A stretch of DNA of 64,000 nt from Corythucha ciliata (GCA_038030265.1 CM075938.1:56475189-56539188); one strand, 5' to 3'. Numbered from the stretch's first letter, positions 25,101-32,868 are shown. A program made the numbers and translations. Notes: generated by a model not told the origin, from the sequence alone.

Positions 25101-26836
25101 CACGAATCGCACTATCTTGGAGATTATTTTAAAATGTCGAACTGTTATCGAAAAAGAAAGAAACCTCATAATTGCATTTTATTGCAGCAACACTAAAATG
25201 ATCTTATCAGAAATCCCGAGCTTCTTTTGTTCAAATTGAAGATGAATAATAAGAATAACGCAAGCTGCTCAATCTCGGAACTTGGTAATTTAGACGTCAG
25301 AAATGGATTACATCTATGGTCAGCCTCGAAAAAAGCCACAGGAACTGGAGGTCCCAACTTCCCCCTTTCGACAAACCATCTGCAGTGGCCAGTAACCAAC
25401 GTTATACCAGTTCATTGTCCGGAAAACGCCATAATTCAAGACATTTTTTAACAAAACCTATAAAATGACGCCTTTTTCGTTCCACAGAACTAACTTATGA
25501 CAAAATGTATATACTTTATTTATCAGGATTCGGAACCCAATGTGAACTCGGATGAGGATGAGTAATACAACCCCCTCCACCATGATCATCAAGGCTCTTC
25601 TTCTTTGAATCCTGGCTATTCCAACAGCTGACGCACGTTGATCCCCTTTTTTTCGAACCGAACAAAAAAATGCAAAGAGAGGGGAAAAAAACGTTGGCTC
25701 AGCTAAACAAGCCGAGAAAAAAATTAAATCACGACGATACCGAAGTCAAGAAAAGCAGTGTTACAAGAAGATATTCATCACTCAGCGGTGCTGAGTTCAA
25801 AAAATCACACTGATAGATAAATAATTTGCCTTTTCACATTAAAAAAAAAGCGATTGGGCGTAGAACGTTGGAATAAGATATTCCAAGGTGCTGAAATGAC
25901 TGTAAAATGGCAATGACACATCATGTTAAGATTAATAGGAACGTAGCAATCAAGATAATGTAAATTATTGGCACCAATGCAGCCGAAAACAATTAACGGC
26001 TATCTAATGACCAGCGTGTACATCGTTATAGCAGTAAAACCACGCTTCAACTTTACTATTCAAGGAAAAGACAACTATCAAAAGAGATAGACTGTGTGAG
26101 CAATTAAATAGTCGAAGGAGGCGTCAAGGAAAAAACTTAAGGGCAGGCGAGTGGGCATAAATAGCCAGTCTCGCTACAAAACACCTACAATATGCAGTCC
26201 CGCGGCACAAAACACGCGAAAAAAAACAAAAACTAGACCGGCAATTTGAATAATTGCAGCCTTCGAACCCATAACACACACCAAGCTGGTGAAGAGGGTG
26301 GAGACCCTTATAAAGGAGACCGCTAGAATATGTTCAAAGAGACATTCGATGGTGAAAATGCTAATTAAGACTGGAAGTGACAAAAGATTAACGTTAAAAG
26401 ACGTTTGTAAGAAGAAAACGACTTGGCAGACATTGTGGCGACAGGATGGAAGTTGAATTCCATAGGTCGGTTGCCTGGCACTATTTAAAACCTAGCGCGG
26501 AATCAAAAAGTTATTTATACAACGAGCTTTCAAAAACAGGTAAAGTGTGATATTTCACGATTAAATCTAACGAGAAATAAGTATCTATCATTAAATGATA
26601 ACAGTCTTCCTGTCATAAACAAGATTCCGATGATAAAAAAGACGAGGCTTACCTCTGACTGGTATATCCGGCATTTGAGAAGTCACATTTTTGAAAAGAA
26701 ATATCTCTTTGATTTGTGAACAGTTACTAGGCGATATCAAATTCGAAGTCGTTGTCGAAAGAGTTGTAGTTTCAATGCTCGCACAAACAGCCGACCTCCA
26801 CACTACAGAAGCGACGAACAAAAAAATAAAAGTCAT
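3386..26836 (-). CDS. dally: Glypican, dally (GPC3/5) class; N-terminal 368 residues, 3' part not found
   Basis: Glypicans are GPI-anchored heparan-sulfate proteoglycans of the cell surface that bind Wnt, Hedgehog and BMP-type ligands. Three exons join in phase: 26653-26836, 13504-13656 and 3386-4152 (184+153+767 nt = 368 codons). Exon 1 gives a signal peptide (about residues 1-19, MTFIFLFVASVVWRSAVCA), a Ser/Thr-rich stretch and NCSQIKEIFL...MPDIPVR. Exon 2 gives the hallmark CGDGLSCCTSEMED. Exon 3 carries the core: FFTDMFPLVYHQA, KPFGTYPEL, YYCPKCLGL and KPCNGYCLNVMRGC, with the expected cysteines. The MPDIPVRGS start fits the GPC3/5/dally class rather than the GPC4/6/dlp class. Exon 3 ends at a GT donor in phase 0 (..TIERQ). 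The last third, including the heparan attachment sites and GPI signal, is missing from what I can read. The introns are large and full of repeats, and a second gene lies in intron 2. Confidence 0.92.
4153..5999. other. Glypican intron 2, left part
   Basis: I find no exon or RNA gene here. At 4229-4362 there are about four degenerate units of the AATTTCGCGGGTTTGGCTC repeat, and a 10-base G run is at 4943-4952. The rest is unremarkable AT-rich intron. Confidence 0.5.
4229..4362 (+). repeat. Short array of the ~33-bp AATTTCGCGGGTTTGGCTC repeat
   Basis: Units include AATTTCGCGGGTTTGGCTC, a worn middle unit, AATTTCGCGAGTTTTGCTC and AATTTCGCAGAATTT, each separated by a TTTCAAAA- or CTCAAAAG-like spacer. 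It is the same family as the larger arrays at 18.8, 28.9, 30.7, 36.9 and 48.9 kb. Confidence 0.6.
6000..6530 (-). CDS. Probable GPI-anchored Ly6/uPAR-fold protein, single exon, nested in glypican intron
   Basis: The 176-residue frame starts at the Met at 6530 (MRYWVTLFFAL), because that gives a hydrophobic leader directly before the first cysteine. An in-frame ATG 30 codons upstream at 6620 is possible. The mature part has exactly ten cysteines and ends LLDCSFCLESNCN, the C..C....CN ending of Ly6/uPAR three-finger domains; CLKV and VRRFC match the middle of insect Quiver-type members. The tail WAWLMGAVTIVVV is hydrophobic and ends at the stop, as expected of a GPI-anchor signal. Two N-glycosylation sequons (NET, NYS) are present. 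Such proteins act at the cell surface in septate-junction assembly or ion-channel modulation; no specific role can be read here. A GTTAGT donor-like site after FFALE could mean an extra intron. The gene has no recognised partner exon and is an inference from motif and layout. Confidence 0.65.
   Translation of the reverse strand: MRYWVTLFFALEVSPFTCYRDDCSSNLNDWASDCAFSSRWKYSAVVECPEPYLPMFGLPDSKFDESFKELKILGNETTVAALMQDVLGTNDNYSCLKVASNMHQPSYVNVRRFCSSKRGLHANYCDFEAKRYRELGAILLDCSFCLESNCNHARTTSHSVPNKWAWLMGAVTIVVV
6923..7307. mobile_element. Foldback element with TTAA ends (piggyBac-like MITE)
   Basis: Two arms of about 155 bases are near-perfect inverted copies. The left begins GGGGGAGTTGTACAAGTGTT after TTAA at 6923-6926. 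The right ends ACTCATGTGCAACTCCCCC before TTAA at 7304-7307. The arms share CCTCGCCTACTCCGCGTTAC and GGAAATTCCGCACAAGCGTA. A loop of about 60 bases separates them. TTAA duplications are the mark of piggyBac-type transposition. No transposase is encoded. Confidence 0.7.
7312..10088. other. Glypican intron 2, repeat-poor stretch
   Basis: No exon, RNA gene or transposon end was recognised here. The stretch contains a TTAATTAATTAATC tract near 8388, an 11-base G run at 9175-9185, a 13-base C run at 9707-9719 followed by a short CCA microsatellite, and a CAAT tetranucleotide tract (9739-9753). Confidence 0.5.
10089..10690 (+). pseudogene. Broken Ty3/Gypsy retrotransposon pol fragment (RT end and RNase H start)
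   Basis: The plus strand shows the RT/RNase H junction of a Ty3/Gypsy polyprotein: PDRMKSLMELPVP, a shift of frame, KRIVGLFAYYAKWI, then PFVVETDASDVAIGAILSQ and RPVAFFSRKLS. After about 10420 the homology moves to a second frame (EIEKEAGALVEPLRKWRHYL) and then to a third (DQKSVSFMFNSNS). A PGLHNQ remnant appears near 10649 after an unrelated insertion. At least three frame changes and missing gag, protease and integrase make it a dead fragment. It lies antisense to the glypican gene inside its intron. Only the breaks are described; no intact product is implied. Confidence 0.8.
10975..11155 (+). repeat. Array of the ~33-bp AATTTCGCGGGTTTGGCTC repeat
   Basis: Five diverged units are visible, such as CCAATTTCACAGAATTGGCT, CCAATCTCGTGGTTTATCC and CAATTTCGCGGAGTTTGCTC, spaced by TTCAAAAAA-like linkers. 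The period is about 30-34 bases. Confidence 0.55.
11336..11490 (+). repeat. Second short array of the ~33-bp repeat
   Basis: Units TTCTCGCGGGTTTGGGTTCTC, CAATTCGCTCCTTCAAAATCC and ATCTTGCAGAGAGCTTGGCTA are more degraded than those in the neighbouring array at 10975-11155, with the same linker pattern. Confidence 0.4.
11491..13503. other. Glypican intron 2, right part
   Basis: I see nothing that can be supported as a gene, RNA or transposon here. A small C-rich tract lies at 11531-11540 and a T10 run near 12023. Confidence 0.5.
13504..13656 (-). CDS. dally: Glypican exon 2 (C...CC motif)
   Basis: The exon lies between a TTCCAG acceptor and a GTAAAA donor, phase 1 at both ends. It translates to STVCGDGLSCCTSEMEDSLK followed by QTVAKDLYRLLHHNFHSVHG and ILASTSSNIQ. 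The CC...EME block is the invariant second/third cysteine motif of glypicans. The split glycine before it and the split aspartate after it are completed by exons 1 and 3. Confidence 0.9.
13657..18824. other. Glypican intron 1, left part
   Basis: No exon was recognised. G runs are at 15077-15088 and 17126-17136, a C run at 18630-18641 and an A20-class tract near 16752. Open frames at 14552-14824, 15282-15737 and 15968-16282 show no motif or splice context and I treat them as chance. Confidence 0.45.
18825..19497 (+). repeat. Array of the ~33-bp repeat, interrupted by a hairpin insertion
   Basis: Repeat units flank 19197-19340 on both sides. To the left are CCAATTCCGTGCACTTGGCA, CCAATTTCGGGGATTTAACT and TTTGTGCGCTGGGCTCTTT; to the right are CCAATCTTCGCGGATCTGTA and CCAAAATTCACGAAGTTGGC. 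The left part also reads as an 11-residue peptide repeat (NSNFGDLTPF, KAYFVRWALF), which reflects the near-33-base period. Confidence 0.55.
19197..19340. mobile_element. Hairpin (MITE-like) insertion, 50-bp arms
   Basis: TTTTGGGAGACTGTCAAAGA at the left end pairs with the right end TCATAGAAAAGTGAAAC... ending GACAGTCTCCCAAAA. The arms (19197-19246 and 19291-19340) match except for a few bases, with a 44-base loop. The element sits inside a repeat array and splits it, so it is younger than the array. No clear target duplication is visible. Confidence 0.6.
22065..22140 (+). mobile_element. hAT-type transposon end fragment
   Basis: CAGGGTTTCTCAACCCATGG followed by AAGCGAACCACTGTAGTACC closely resembles the terminal sequence of Charlie-like hAT elements (CAGGGGTTCTCAACC...). 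The partner end, which should read GGTTGAGAAACCCTG, was not found nearby, so this is a solo terminus or truncated copy. Confidence 0.4.
22324..22391 (+). repeat. Exact 34-bp tandem duplication
   Basis: The unit GGGGACGGGGAGAGCTTGTC AGAACCAAGCTCGC occurs twice head to tail without mismatch, followed by a partial CTCGCG echo. Perfect identity suggests a recent duplication. The unit is GC-rich against its surroundings. Confidence 0.85.
22640..22920 (+). repeat. Degenerate array of the TCAGTTTCTGG repeat (second family)
   Basis: Loose units are TCTGTCAGTTTCTTGTATCC, CCAATTGTCAAGTTTTCAGG, ACCAGTTTCGAAGGACTAAG, ACCAGTTTTTGGACAAATAA and TTGCAGTTTCTGGCTGCAAT. Spacing is about 30-40 bases. The motif is distinct from the AATTTCGCGGGTTTGGCTC family. 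Confidence 0.5.
23804..23903. mobile_element. 100-bp hairpin element
   Basis: ATTCTGTAACTCTTAACGCG at the left end is the inverse of CGCGTTATGAGTTACAGAAT at the right end, and both arms continue with GTTAGCGAAAT. The central loop is about 35 bases. It is a small palindromic MITE or fossil of one. The flanks show no obvious duplication. Confidence 0.55.
26653..26836 (-). CDS. dally: Glypican exon 1 (signal peptide and first cysteine)
   Basis: The ATG is at 26836-26834. The first 19 residues are hydrophobic and end in a small-residue cleavage site. A Thr/Ser-rich spacer follows, then NCSQIKEIFLFKNVTSQMPD. The exon ends with GTCAGAG followed by the donor GTAAGC, leaving phase 1, which matches the next exon at 13656. 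Without the partner exons this would look like an orphan open frame of 81 codons. The join to exon 2 is inferred from phase and family order. Confidence 0.85.
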
Positions 26837-28080
26837 TTTCGCGTCGAAATAATAAAATCACACATTCGGGGTAATAAAATAAAGCGAGACTAAATTTAAC
26901 ATTTGAACAAAAAAAAAATACGAAACACGACAGGGGGGGAATGGGCCGTGAGAAATGGGAACCCCCAACGATTTTTAATACCGGGGACCCGATTTTCAAT
27001 CCCACACTGGCTTGTTCACAACTCGCCAAACGACTGCCGACTGAAACTGAAAACTGACTCACAGGCCAGGCCAGGCGCGCGGGCATCTCGCATACAATGC
27101 CACCCCCCCCCCTGGGCCTCACCAATGTCCACACACTTCACGTTCATACCTTCAAAGCTTTTTTCCCCCTTCCAAAATCGAAAAGAAATCTCAGCCAGAA
27201 TACCGGACCAAGGGAGGGACAGGCTGGGCGGGGGAGATGTGAACAAGAGAAAGAAAAAAGGGGAAGAGACGGATTGAGCGAGGGGGGCCCTTGAAAAAAG
27301 CTACTTTTCGAATTTTTGCGAAGCACTGACTGGTCACGGGCAAGCTGTGTAGGGGATGAGGGGGGAGCGAGAGAGAGAGAAAAAAAGACGCATACCTCCC
27401 GTTTGGGTACCGTCACCGCTGCTGCAGGCTTGAACTTGTCCGTCACGCTAAGTTAAGTCGCTCGAAACATTTCCTGGAACTCTTCAAATTTGCAGACTCG
27501 TGCCTGGTGCAGGGAATGCTGCAACAGAATTCTTAAATAGAAAATTGATTCCAATTAGTATCGGCCAGCTAAATACAAAATTGTTAAGTTTCATGCCCTT
27601 TCACGTAGCCCCAGAAGCCGACCATTATAATGAGTCATTAGCTCCATAGGCTAATTACTTGCTAGTAGTACCAGTTGCATCACCAGAAATCGTCGGGATG
27701 TGGTTGGTGGTGGGGTGTGGGTGGGGGCTACCTTGAGGTAACATGCTCCCGGTCGCATGAAACCGTCTAAAGGCATCTAAACTCAATGACCAAATTTCCA
27801 AATGACCAATTTTTTTTTCTTCTTTGTAAGATTATTGAAGAAAATAAATTTGGAAAAAAATAATCCTGGCTTTAGTGAAATTCTAAAATAAATACTCGGA
27901 AAAAATAGGAAATTACTTTTTTCCTGCCGAACTGAGTCAACGTCGGGAGTAAAATTATCATTTAGGCGATAGACAGTAACTAATTACCAGTTTTTGAACC
28001 AAACACTGAGAGTTTAACGATTACATCATTAGTCTGGTGCTACGTGTTTCAGTCAATCGACTGAATTTTGGTGTGGCAGG
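26837..28080. other. Upstream flank of glypican, probable promoter and 5' UTR region
   Basis: This lies directly upstream of the glypican start codon. It is more GC-rich than the introns and includes a GA-rich tract (GAGCGAGAGAGAGAGA at 27365-27380), a common feature of arthropod developmental gene promoters. No TATA box or initiator could be fixed with confidence. Overlapping open frames at 26903-27446 on both strands lack motifs. A TAGTTTTTGAACC-type repeat patch is near 27930-28060. Confidence 0.4.
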
Positions 28081-28084
28081 GTGA

Positions 28085-28190
28085 TTTCAGAGTTGGTAGA
28101 TCCTCAGTGAAAGAAACCGCGGGTTGAGCACATCCATGAAACCCTTAACTACATTGCCTTGGGAAGCCCAAATGCAGACCATAGCACCCC
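28085..28190 (+). repeat. Diverged fragment of the CAGTGGCGTAG element interior
   Basis: CTCAGTGAAAGAAACCGCGG followed by GTTGAG and GCAGACCATAGCACC parallels the interior of the elements at 31830-32329 and 35210-35740 (CTCCGTGAAAGAAATCGCGG, GCAGACCAGGGCACC). It has no ends of its own. Confidence 0.45.
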
Positions 28191-28231
28191 AATAACGTTA
28201 TTCATCAGTCATTTTTGCTTCAACTCTCATG

Positions 28232-28410
28232 CAAGGGCGGATCTGGGACCTCTCGCAGGGGGGGTAATCGAAACCCCTCCCCCTCCACCTATACACCACC
28301 CACCACCTGCCCACCACACCCCTTCACCCATGTTTTGAGTGATTTTCCAAGCTCCAGAGGGGGGGAGTAATTCTGCTGTTACCCCCCCCCCCTCCTTAGA
28401 TCCGCCAATG
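28232..28410. mobile_element. 179-bp hAT-like MITE with exact 8-bp target duplication
   Basis: The element begins CAAGGGCGGATCT and ends AGATCCGCCAATG, imperfect terminal inverted repeats. CTCTCATG occurs immediately outside both ends (28224-28231 and 28411-28418). An exact 8-bp duplication is the signature of hAT transposition. The interior is mostly G- and C-rich tracts, with a C11 run at 28382-28392. It has no coding capacity. Confidence 0.8.
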
Positions 28411-28458
28411 CTCTCATGTCACCCTTGGAACTTCAACTTTATACCAAAAACATTTACT

Positions 28459-29492
28459 CAGTGGCGGCGGAAGTCAGCCGACATTGGGGGAGCAAGAATC
28501 TGAGCAGTTCAGATTTACGGCCCGCCCCCCTCCTCGAATATACCTTTTTTGAGTCAATTATGCCTATACTTGTGAAAAATTCAATTTTTTGAGGCCAAAA
28601 TTCAAAATTCTTAACCAAATTTACCACCTCTTTATGAATTGCGCTTGTTTCTGGGTTAATTTTCCTGTGTAATTTGAGACCTAACTACACAGTTTATTAG
28701 ATAAACGAGTGTTATAAGCTAAATCGGCTGCGTCGGCCATGAAATGGCGTATTCACGCTACTCAGAGCAGAAACTTGTATGGGAAGAACAAGAGTATGCC
28801 ATGAAATGTACTTTCCCCTCTGAACCAAATTGCCCATTGAGCACGCCAAAATTTCGTGGATTTGGATCCCAAAGAACCAAATTTCTCGGGTTTTAATCAC
28901 TCAAAAAGGCCAACCAGGAGGAGGAAACAGTTCATTCCAGAGTCACATTCTTCTTCTTTATGGTCTCGACTGGTATTGTCTCGGTTAGATGGCTGGCAGT
29001 TTTCACACCTTTAAGCCCAAAAAGCGATTTCGCCCTTTGAAAATCAATTTTGAAGGATTGACTTCCTCAAAAACCAAGTTTGCGGGGTTGAATCATTAAA
29101 AAGTCATATTTCACGGGGTTCAAGAAAGCAATTCATACGTTTGTGGCCTTCATAGAAGTAATTTCAGGGATTTGGCACTAAGGGAACCCACTTTTCCTGT
29201 TTTGGCAAATTCGAGAACCAATTCCACGTTTGGCTCCATGAAAACAATTAAGCAATTCCGGTGGTTTGCATCTTTCAAAGCCTAAAGTTTGCAGATCTGG
29301 CTCGTTAGAAACAAATCGCGTGAACCCGAATTATGTTGTGGAAGTTGTGAACGATAATTTTTAGGAGGCAAATTCAACACGAAGCCATATTTTTTTCGAT
29401 TGCTCAAACATCGGATTGGGGGAGCGCTGCTCCCTCAACCAGACGATTGGGGGAGCATTCGCTGACTCTGAACCCCACTTCCGCCGCCACTG
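28459..29492. mobile_element. 1034-bp non-autonomous hAT element carrying a 33-bp repeat array
   Basis: The left end CAGTGGCGGCGGAAGT and the right end ACTTCCGCCGCCACTG are perfect 16-base inverted repeats. The flanks CATTTACT (28451-28458) and CATTTATT (29493-29500) form an 8-bp target duplication with one mismatch. The motif ATTGGGGGAGC occurs at 28483, 29415 and 29446, a plausible subterminal protein-binding repeat. The interior, from about 28850 to 29330, is an array of AATTTCGCGGGTTTGGCTC units. No transposase frame is present. This is the only copy of the array family in the window with clear transposon borders. Confidence 0.82.
28850..29330 (+). repeat. ~33-bp repeat array inside the hAT element
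   Basis: Successive units include CCAAATTTCTCGGGTTTTAA, AAGTTTGCGGGGTTGAATCA, TCATATTTCACGGGGTTCAA, AATTTCAGGGATTTGGCACT and CCAATTCCACGTTTGGCTCC. The linker TCAAAAA- or GAAAAC-like separates them. Units differ by 20-40 percent from each other, so the array is old. Confidence 0.65.
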
Positions 29493-29570
29493 CATTTATT
29501 TCTTTACAGAGACTGCTCGGCTGCGAAACTGATTGAGGCTTATTAGGGGAGGGGGTTTCGGCTAACAATA

Positions 29571-29728
29571 GGTCTGTTCTAGCAAGGTGTTAGGAACATT
29601 TTCGGAGCAGTTACCATACGGAGTTACAATGGGACCAGCAAATAAAATGTAATGAACTTAAATTTTATTGGCTAGTCCCTTGACAAATCTGGTCCAAACA
29701 TGTTCCAAGCACCTTGCTGGAACAGACC
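29571..29728. mobile_element. Palindromic element with GGTCTGTTC ends
   Basis: GGTCTGTTCTAGCAAGGTGT at the left is mirrored by CACCTTGCTGGAACAGACC at the right. Pairing continues inward (GGAACATTTTCGGAGCAG against CTGGTCCAAACATGTTCC). It shares its terminal GGTCTGTTC with the element at 32513-32838. Target duplication is unclear. Confidence 0.6.
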
Positions 29729-30714
29729 AATCAATGACAATCCTAGCCCTCTAAACTTAACAAAACGACCGACGAACTAAATTTTCGGCCAGAAACACAT
29801 GCATTCGGCGGTCCGTTACGTACAGCACCAAAAGCAAAACTGACTATTTAACTCAAGGGGGAGTTTCACGTATGACCCCTCCCCCCAATCATCTTTGTCC
29901 TTGAGCATACGATTTTTCACCTATTTCGTGACCAATCCCTGGGTTTTAAGGTCTCGTATGAATCTCCAAGAAGTTCCGTTTGAGCACGGCCCCTGCTGAC
30001 AACTCGGCGGTTTTTTACAATTAGGAAGAATCAGGTTCTTTTTAGTTGAAACAACAACGGCCCAACGGAAATATTAAAAAATAATTCGTCCCTTAGAAAG
30101 CGAGTAACAAGTTAAAAAACTACAAATTTTGCTCCTGCAGCCGAATATCCTCTCTAAAAGAGTACCCGGGAACCGGAGAGTAGCGTGACATTTTGATGCC
30201 CGGAGCGGTGGTCATGCTGGATGCCCTCTCTCTACTATCAAAGATTTCATTGTAGGCGATTAAAATTCGTACAGGGTTTGGAATGAGTCAACGGGTTACA
30301 GAGTTGCCGGATTGGACTAAACCCAATACTTCCGGGGGCTAGGAAAAGCGTTAAACCTATATTTGAGCTATTTAAGTAAACTAAAAACGCGAGTATTGGG
30401 CTAATCGCCTCAATCGGAAATCATCCAGGATTAGGGTAGGGGAAAATTTCAGGGTTCTCGGGGAAATTTTCTCTCAAACATCGTATTCGATTTAGCGTGA
30501 ACGGAGCGTGCCCTATTTTAACTGCGGAAAGGTTCTCAAATATACGCTTTTTCCGGATCGCACCGCGGTGACAGATTCTGGGCGTGGGAGTTTTTCTCGT
30601 GGAAAAATTAGCAATTTCGTAGTCCCTGAGGAGTGTGAACTAGATTTGCTGTAATTAAGCCAAATATGATGTGCGATAAAAGATAAAGGGAGGGGACGAG
30701 AATGGCTCTTCAAG
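29729..30714. other. Intergenic stretch without recognised features
   Basis: No exon, RNA gene or transposon terminus was identified. Short open frames at 30513-30713 and nearby have no motifs. Confidence 0.45.
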
Positions 30715-31400
30715 AAACCGATTTGGAGGGGTGGGGTTTAATAGTTAAAATAAACAATCTTGAGGGTTTGGCTAAAAAAAAAATCATAGGCTTACGGCTT
30801 ACATGAAAAACACAAACTTTGCGGGTTCGAATTTTCAAAAATACCACTTTCACGGGTTTAACTCTTGAAACCCCCATTTTTGAGGATTGGCTCTGATCAA
30901 TAGAACCAACTTCACAGGTTTGGCTCTTCAATAAAACTATCTCACAAGGGTTAAAAAACTAATCCTTGGGGATTTGTATCTCGGGGAATTTGACGTACTC
31001 AAGACACAATTTTGCGGGTTATTTGGCCCAATAAAAACAATTTTACAGGTTTGTCTTTGCGAGCTCTTCAAGAAATCAATAGCGTCTTTGGCGCTTCAAA
31101 AAACTATTTTCACGGGTTGGGCTCTCTTATACAATCAATATCGCGGATTTGGCTCGTTCAAAAAACTAATTTTGCGGATTCGGCTCTCCATAAAAAAAAT
31201 TTTTTCTCTTTTTGTTAATCAAACGACCTCAATGGGGAACTTGCTCATTTTTCAAAAGTTGGTGTTTCTTAACAAGGGCTCCTCTACAAGCCTATTGCTC
31301 ACATTAAACTTTGAAATCAATCAAGGATGCTTTTTTAGCGATTTTAAAAAAATGTTGAGTGGGGGTTCGATTACGTCCAAACTTATTTATTGGAATGGAT
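30715..31400 (+). repeat. Longest ~33-bp repeat array (about 20 units)
   Basis: Clear units are CCACTTTCACGGGTTTAACTC, CCAACTTCACAGGTTTGGCTC, CAATTTTGCGGGTTATTTGG, CAATTTTACAGGTTTGTCTT, TATTTTCACGGGTTGGGCTC, CAATATCGCGGATTTGGCTC and CTAATTTTGCGGATTCGGCTC, with TTCAAAAAA linkers. The period stays close to 33, so one frame runs open for 142 codons (30974-31402). The repeat consensus is simply stop-poor, and I do not call it a gene. Confidence 0.7.
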
Positions 31401-31829
31401 GATGCGGGGAAGAGGGCGTTACACGCGTTTACTAGAGGGAAATTTTTCATGTTATTTGTAAACAAACAATTTTAGAGTTCGCTCAAATGCTTCACAAGTA
31501 AGGATTTACGTCATTTCCCCTCGCACCACCCATCCTTTGAACCTTTTTTTTAAAAATCTTAAAACGCACCAATCGGGTTGCAACTTCCGTTGTTATCCTT
31601 CAGTTCACGGGTCAAATCACCGGTATACTTTTCTTCCCAATCTGAGATTCATGCAAGTTCCCCATTCCTTGGCGTTGGGTCTGTCAAATTCATCCAGCTT
31701 ACGCTTGGTAGGTCTATTCGTTTGTCGTTCCGGACTACTCCGAACAGCACGACAATGTGTAGCCTCGCGGGGTTATCACGTGGAATAACGCGAAAAATTA
31801 ATGGAAGGTTAGTACTTTCATTGCTAATA

Positions 31830-32329
31830 GTGCGGCTCCCGACAACAAACGATTCGACCAGGTGTGTTGTACGGGGACGGCGCGTGTTCGCGTGGAACCG
31901 TGACCGGTTAAGGGATGCAACCCGTGGCCCCTGGCACTATCTGGCCAGTTTACTGCACTCTATACTTTTCGTCTCCCAAGTCATGCCATCGCCAAGAGTC
32001 AGCTTCCAATTGCCTTCATTGTAGTTTTTACGCCCCCTCCCACCAACTGACAGTCAATACTGCTATAAATAGCTCTTGAGGTGCCCTGGTCTGCAATGGA
32101 CCATTTTGTGCGGTTTTGGTGCTTCTTAGTGGACCTCAACCCGCGATTTCTTTCACGGAGCACCTGGCAACAATGGTAGGTTGATGAGACGGAAACCGGT
32201 GTTTCGTACCGGTTGCGCTATATTTATCCCAACTGAGCTCAGTTCTTGAGCATATTCACGTTAAAAATGAATAAAAGCATCAGCCGACTGATGCCCGGGG
32301 CGGGCCTCCCCCTATTTTCTACGCCCCTG
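31830..32329 (-). mobile_element. CAGGGGCGTAG element, copy 1 (hAT-like end), minus orientation
   Basis: Read on the minus strand from 32329 it starts CAGGGGCGTAGAAAATAGGG, followed by GGCCCGCCCCGGGCATCAG, and stays similar to the plus-strand copy at 35210 for about 500 bases (AATGGTCCATTGCAGACCAG; GGCGTAAAAACTACAATGA). The inner boundary is approximate. A tRNA-like stretch (GAGCTCAGTTGGGATAAATA then ACCGGTACGAAACACCGGT) lies inside. The plus-strand 148-codon frame at 31578-32024 overlaps it and is therefore discounted. Confidence 0.6.
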
Positions 32330-32512
32330 CTCAGGAACTGATGTAGTACGTAGTATTAATAAGTCAACTTGGGCATTTGAACCAACTCCGGAAGTCAACA
32401 TTATGGGCAACCAACAAATAACTTTACTCCCAGGATTCATACTTTCAACCCAAAATTGGCAAGGTCATAAAGTGACCCCCCCCCCACCCGCGGGGGCAAC
32501 CTGAAAATTGTA

Positions 32513-32838
32513 GGTCTGTTCGCGGAGAAAAAGTGTAGGGCAGGTTGGGGTAGCTGGTGTAGGCGAGAGCAGCCAGGATTTTTTTGTTACGCGAACGCTT
32601 TCAGACCAGCCAGTGTAAATTCATAACAGTCGTGATATTTTCTCACTCCTGTGCATGTTAGATAAGAGCTATCAATTTATAACAAAAAATTGGAATAACT
32701 TCGGGCAGCCCGGAGTAGCTCTGAACTCATCGCGAACGCCCTAAACTCGCTACACTAACTACACTCGTCTGCTCACGAACGCTTTTCGGGCGCCCGAGTG
32801 TACCCTCGGGCAGCCTAGTGTAGCTTCGCGAACAGACC
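32513..32838. mobile_element. 326-bp inverted-repeat element, GGTCTGTTCGCG ends
   Basis: GGTCTGTTCGCG at the left and CGCGAACAGACC at the right are perfect 12-base inverted repeats. Inside are repeated GTGTAGC- and CGGGCAGCC-type motifs (TCGGGCAGCCCGGAGTAGCT, CTCGGGCAGCCTAGTGTAGC). Possible TTGT flanks on both sides are too short to be sure of. A piece of its right part recurs at 60958. Confidence 0.65.
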
Positions 32839-32868
32839 TTGTTTCTCAGCCTGGAGGCAGACATTCAG

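Larger units (their letters stand above)
19498..26652. other. Glypican intron 1, right part
   Basis: Apart from the repeats and miniature elements listed separately (22065, 22324, 22640, 23804), I see no supported feature. A 161-codon minus-strand frame at 19786-20271 contains a hydrophobic segment (GLGVALFLFCLATVGGGY) and a charged half, but no family motif and no evident splice partners. It may be chance. Confidence 0.4.

Noticed and set aside
30974..31402. 142-codon open frame as a gene
   Set aside because: It follows the ~33-bp repeat array, which lacks stops by its composition. There is no start context, domain or conservation.
31578..32024. 148-codon plus-strand open frame
   Set aside because: It overlaps the reverse copy of the CAGGGGCGTAG element, and the homologous part of the other copy is not open.
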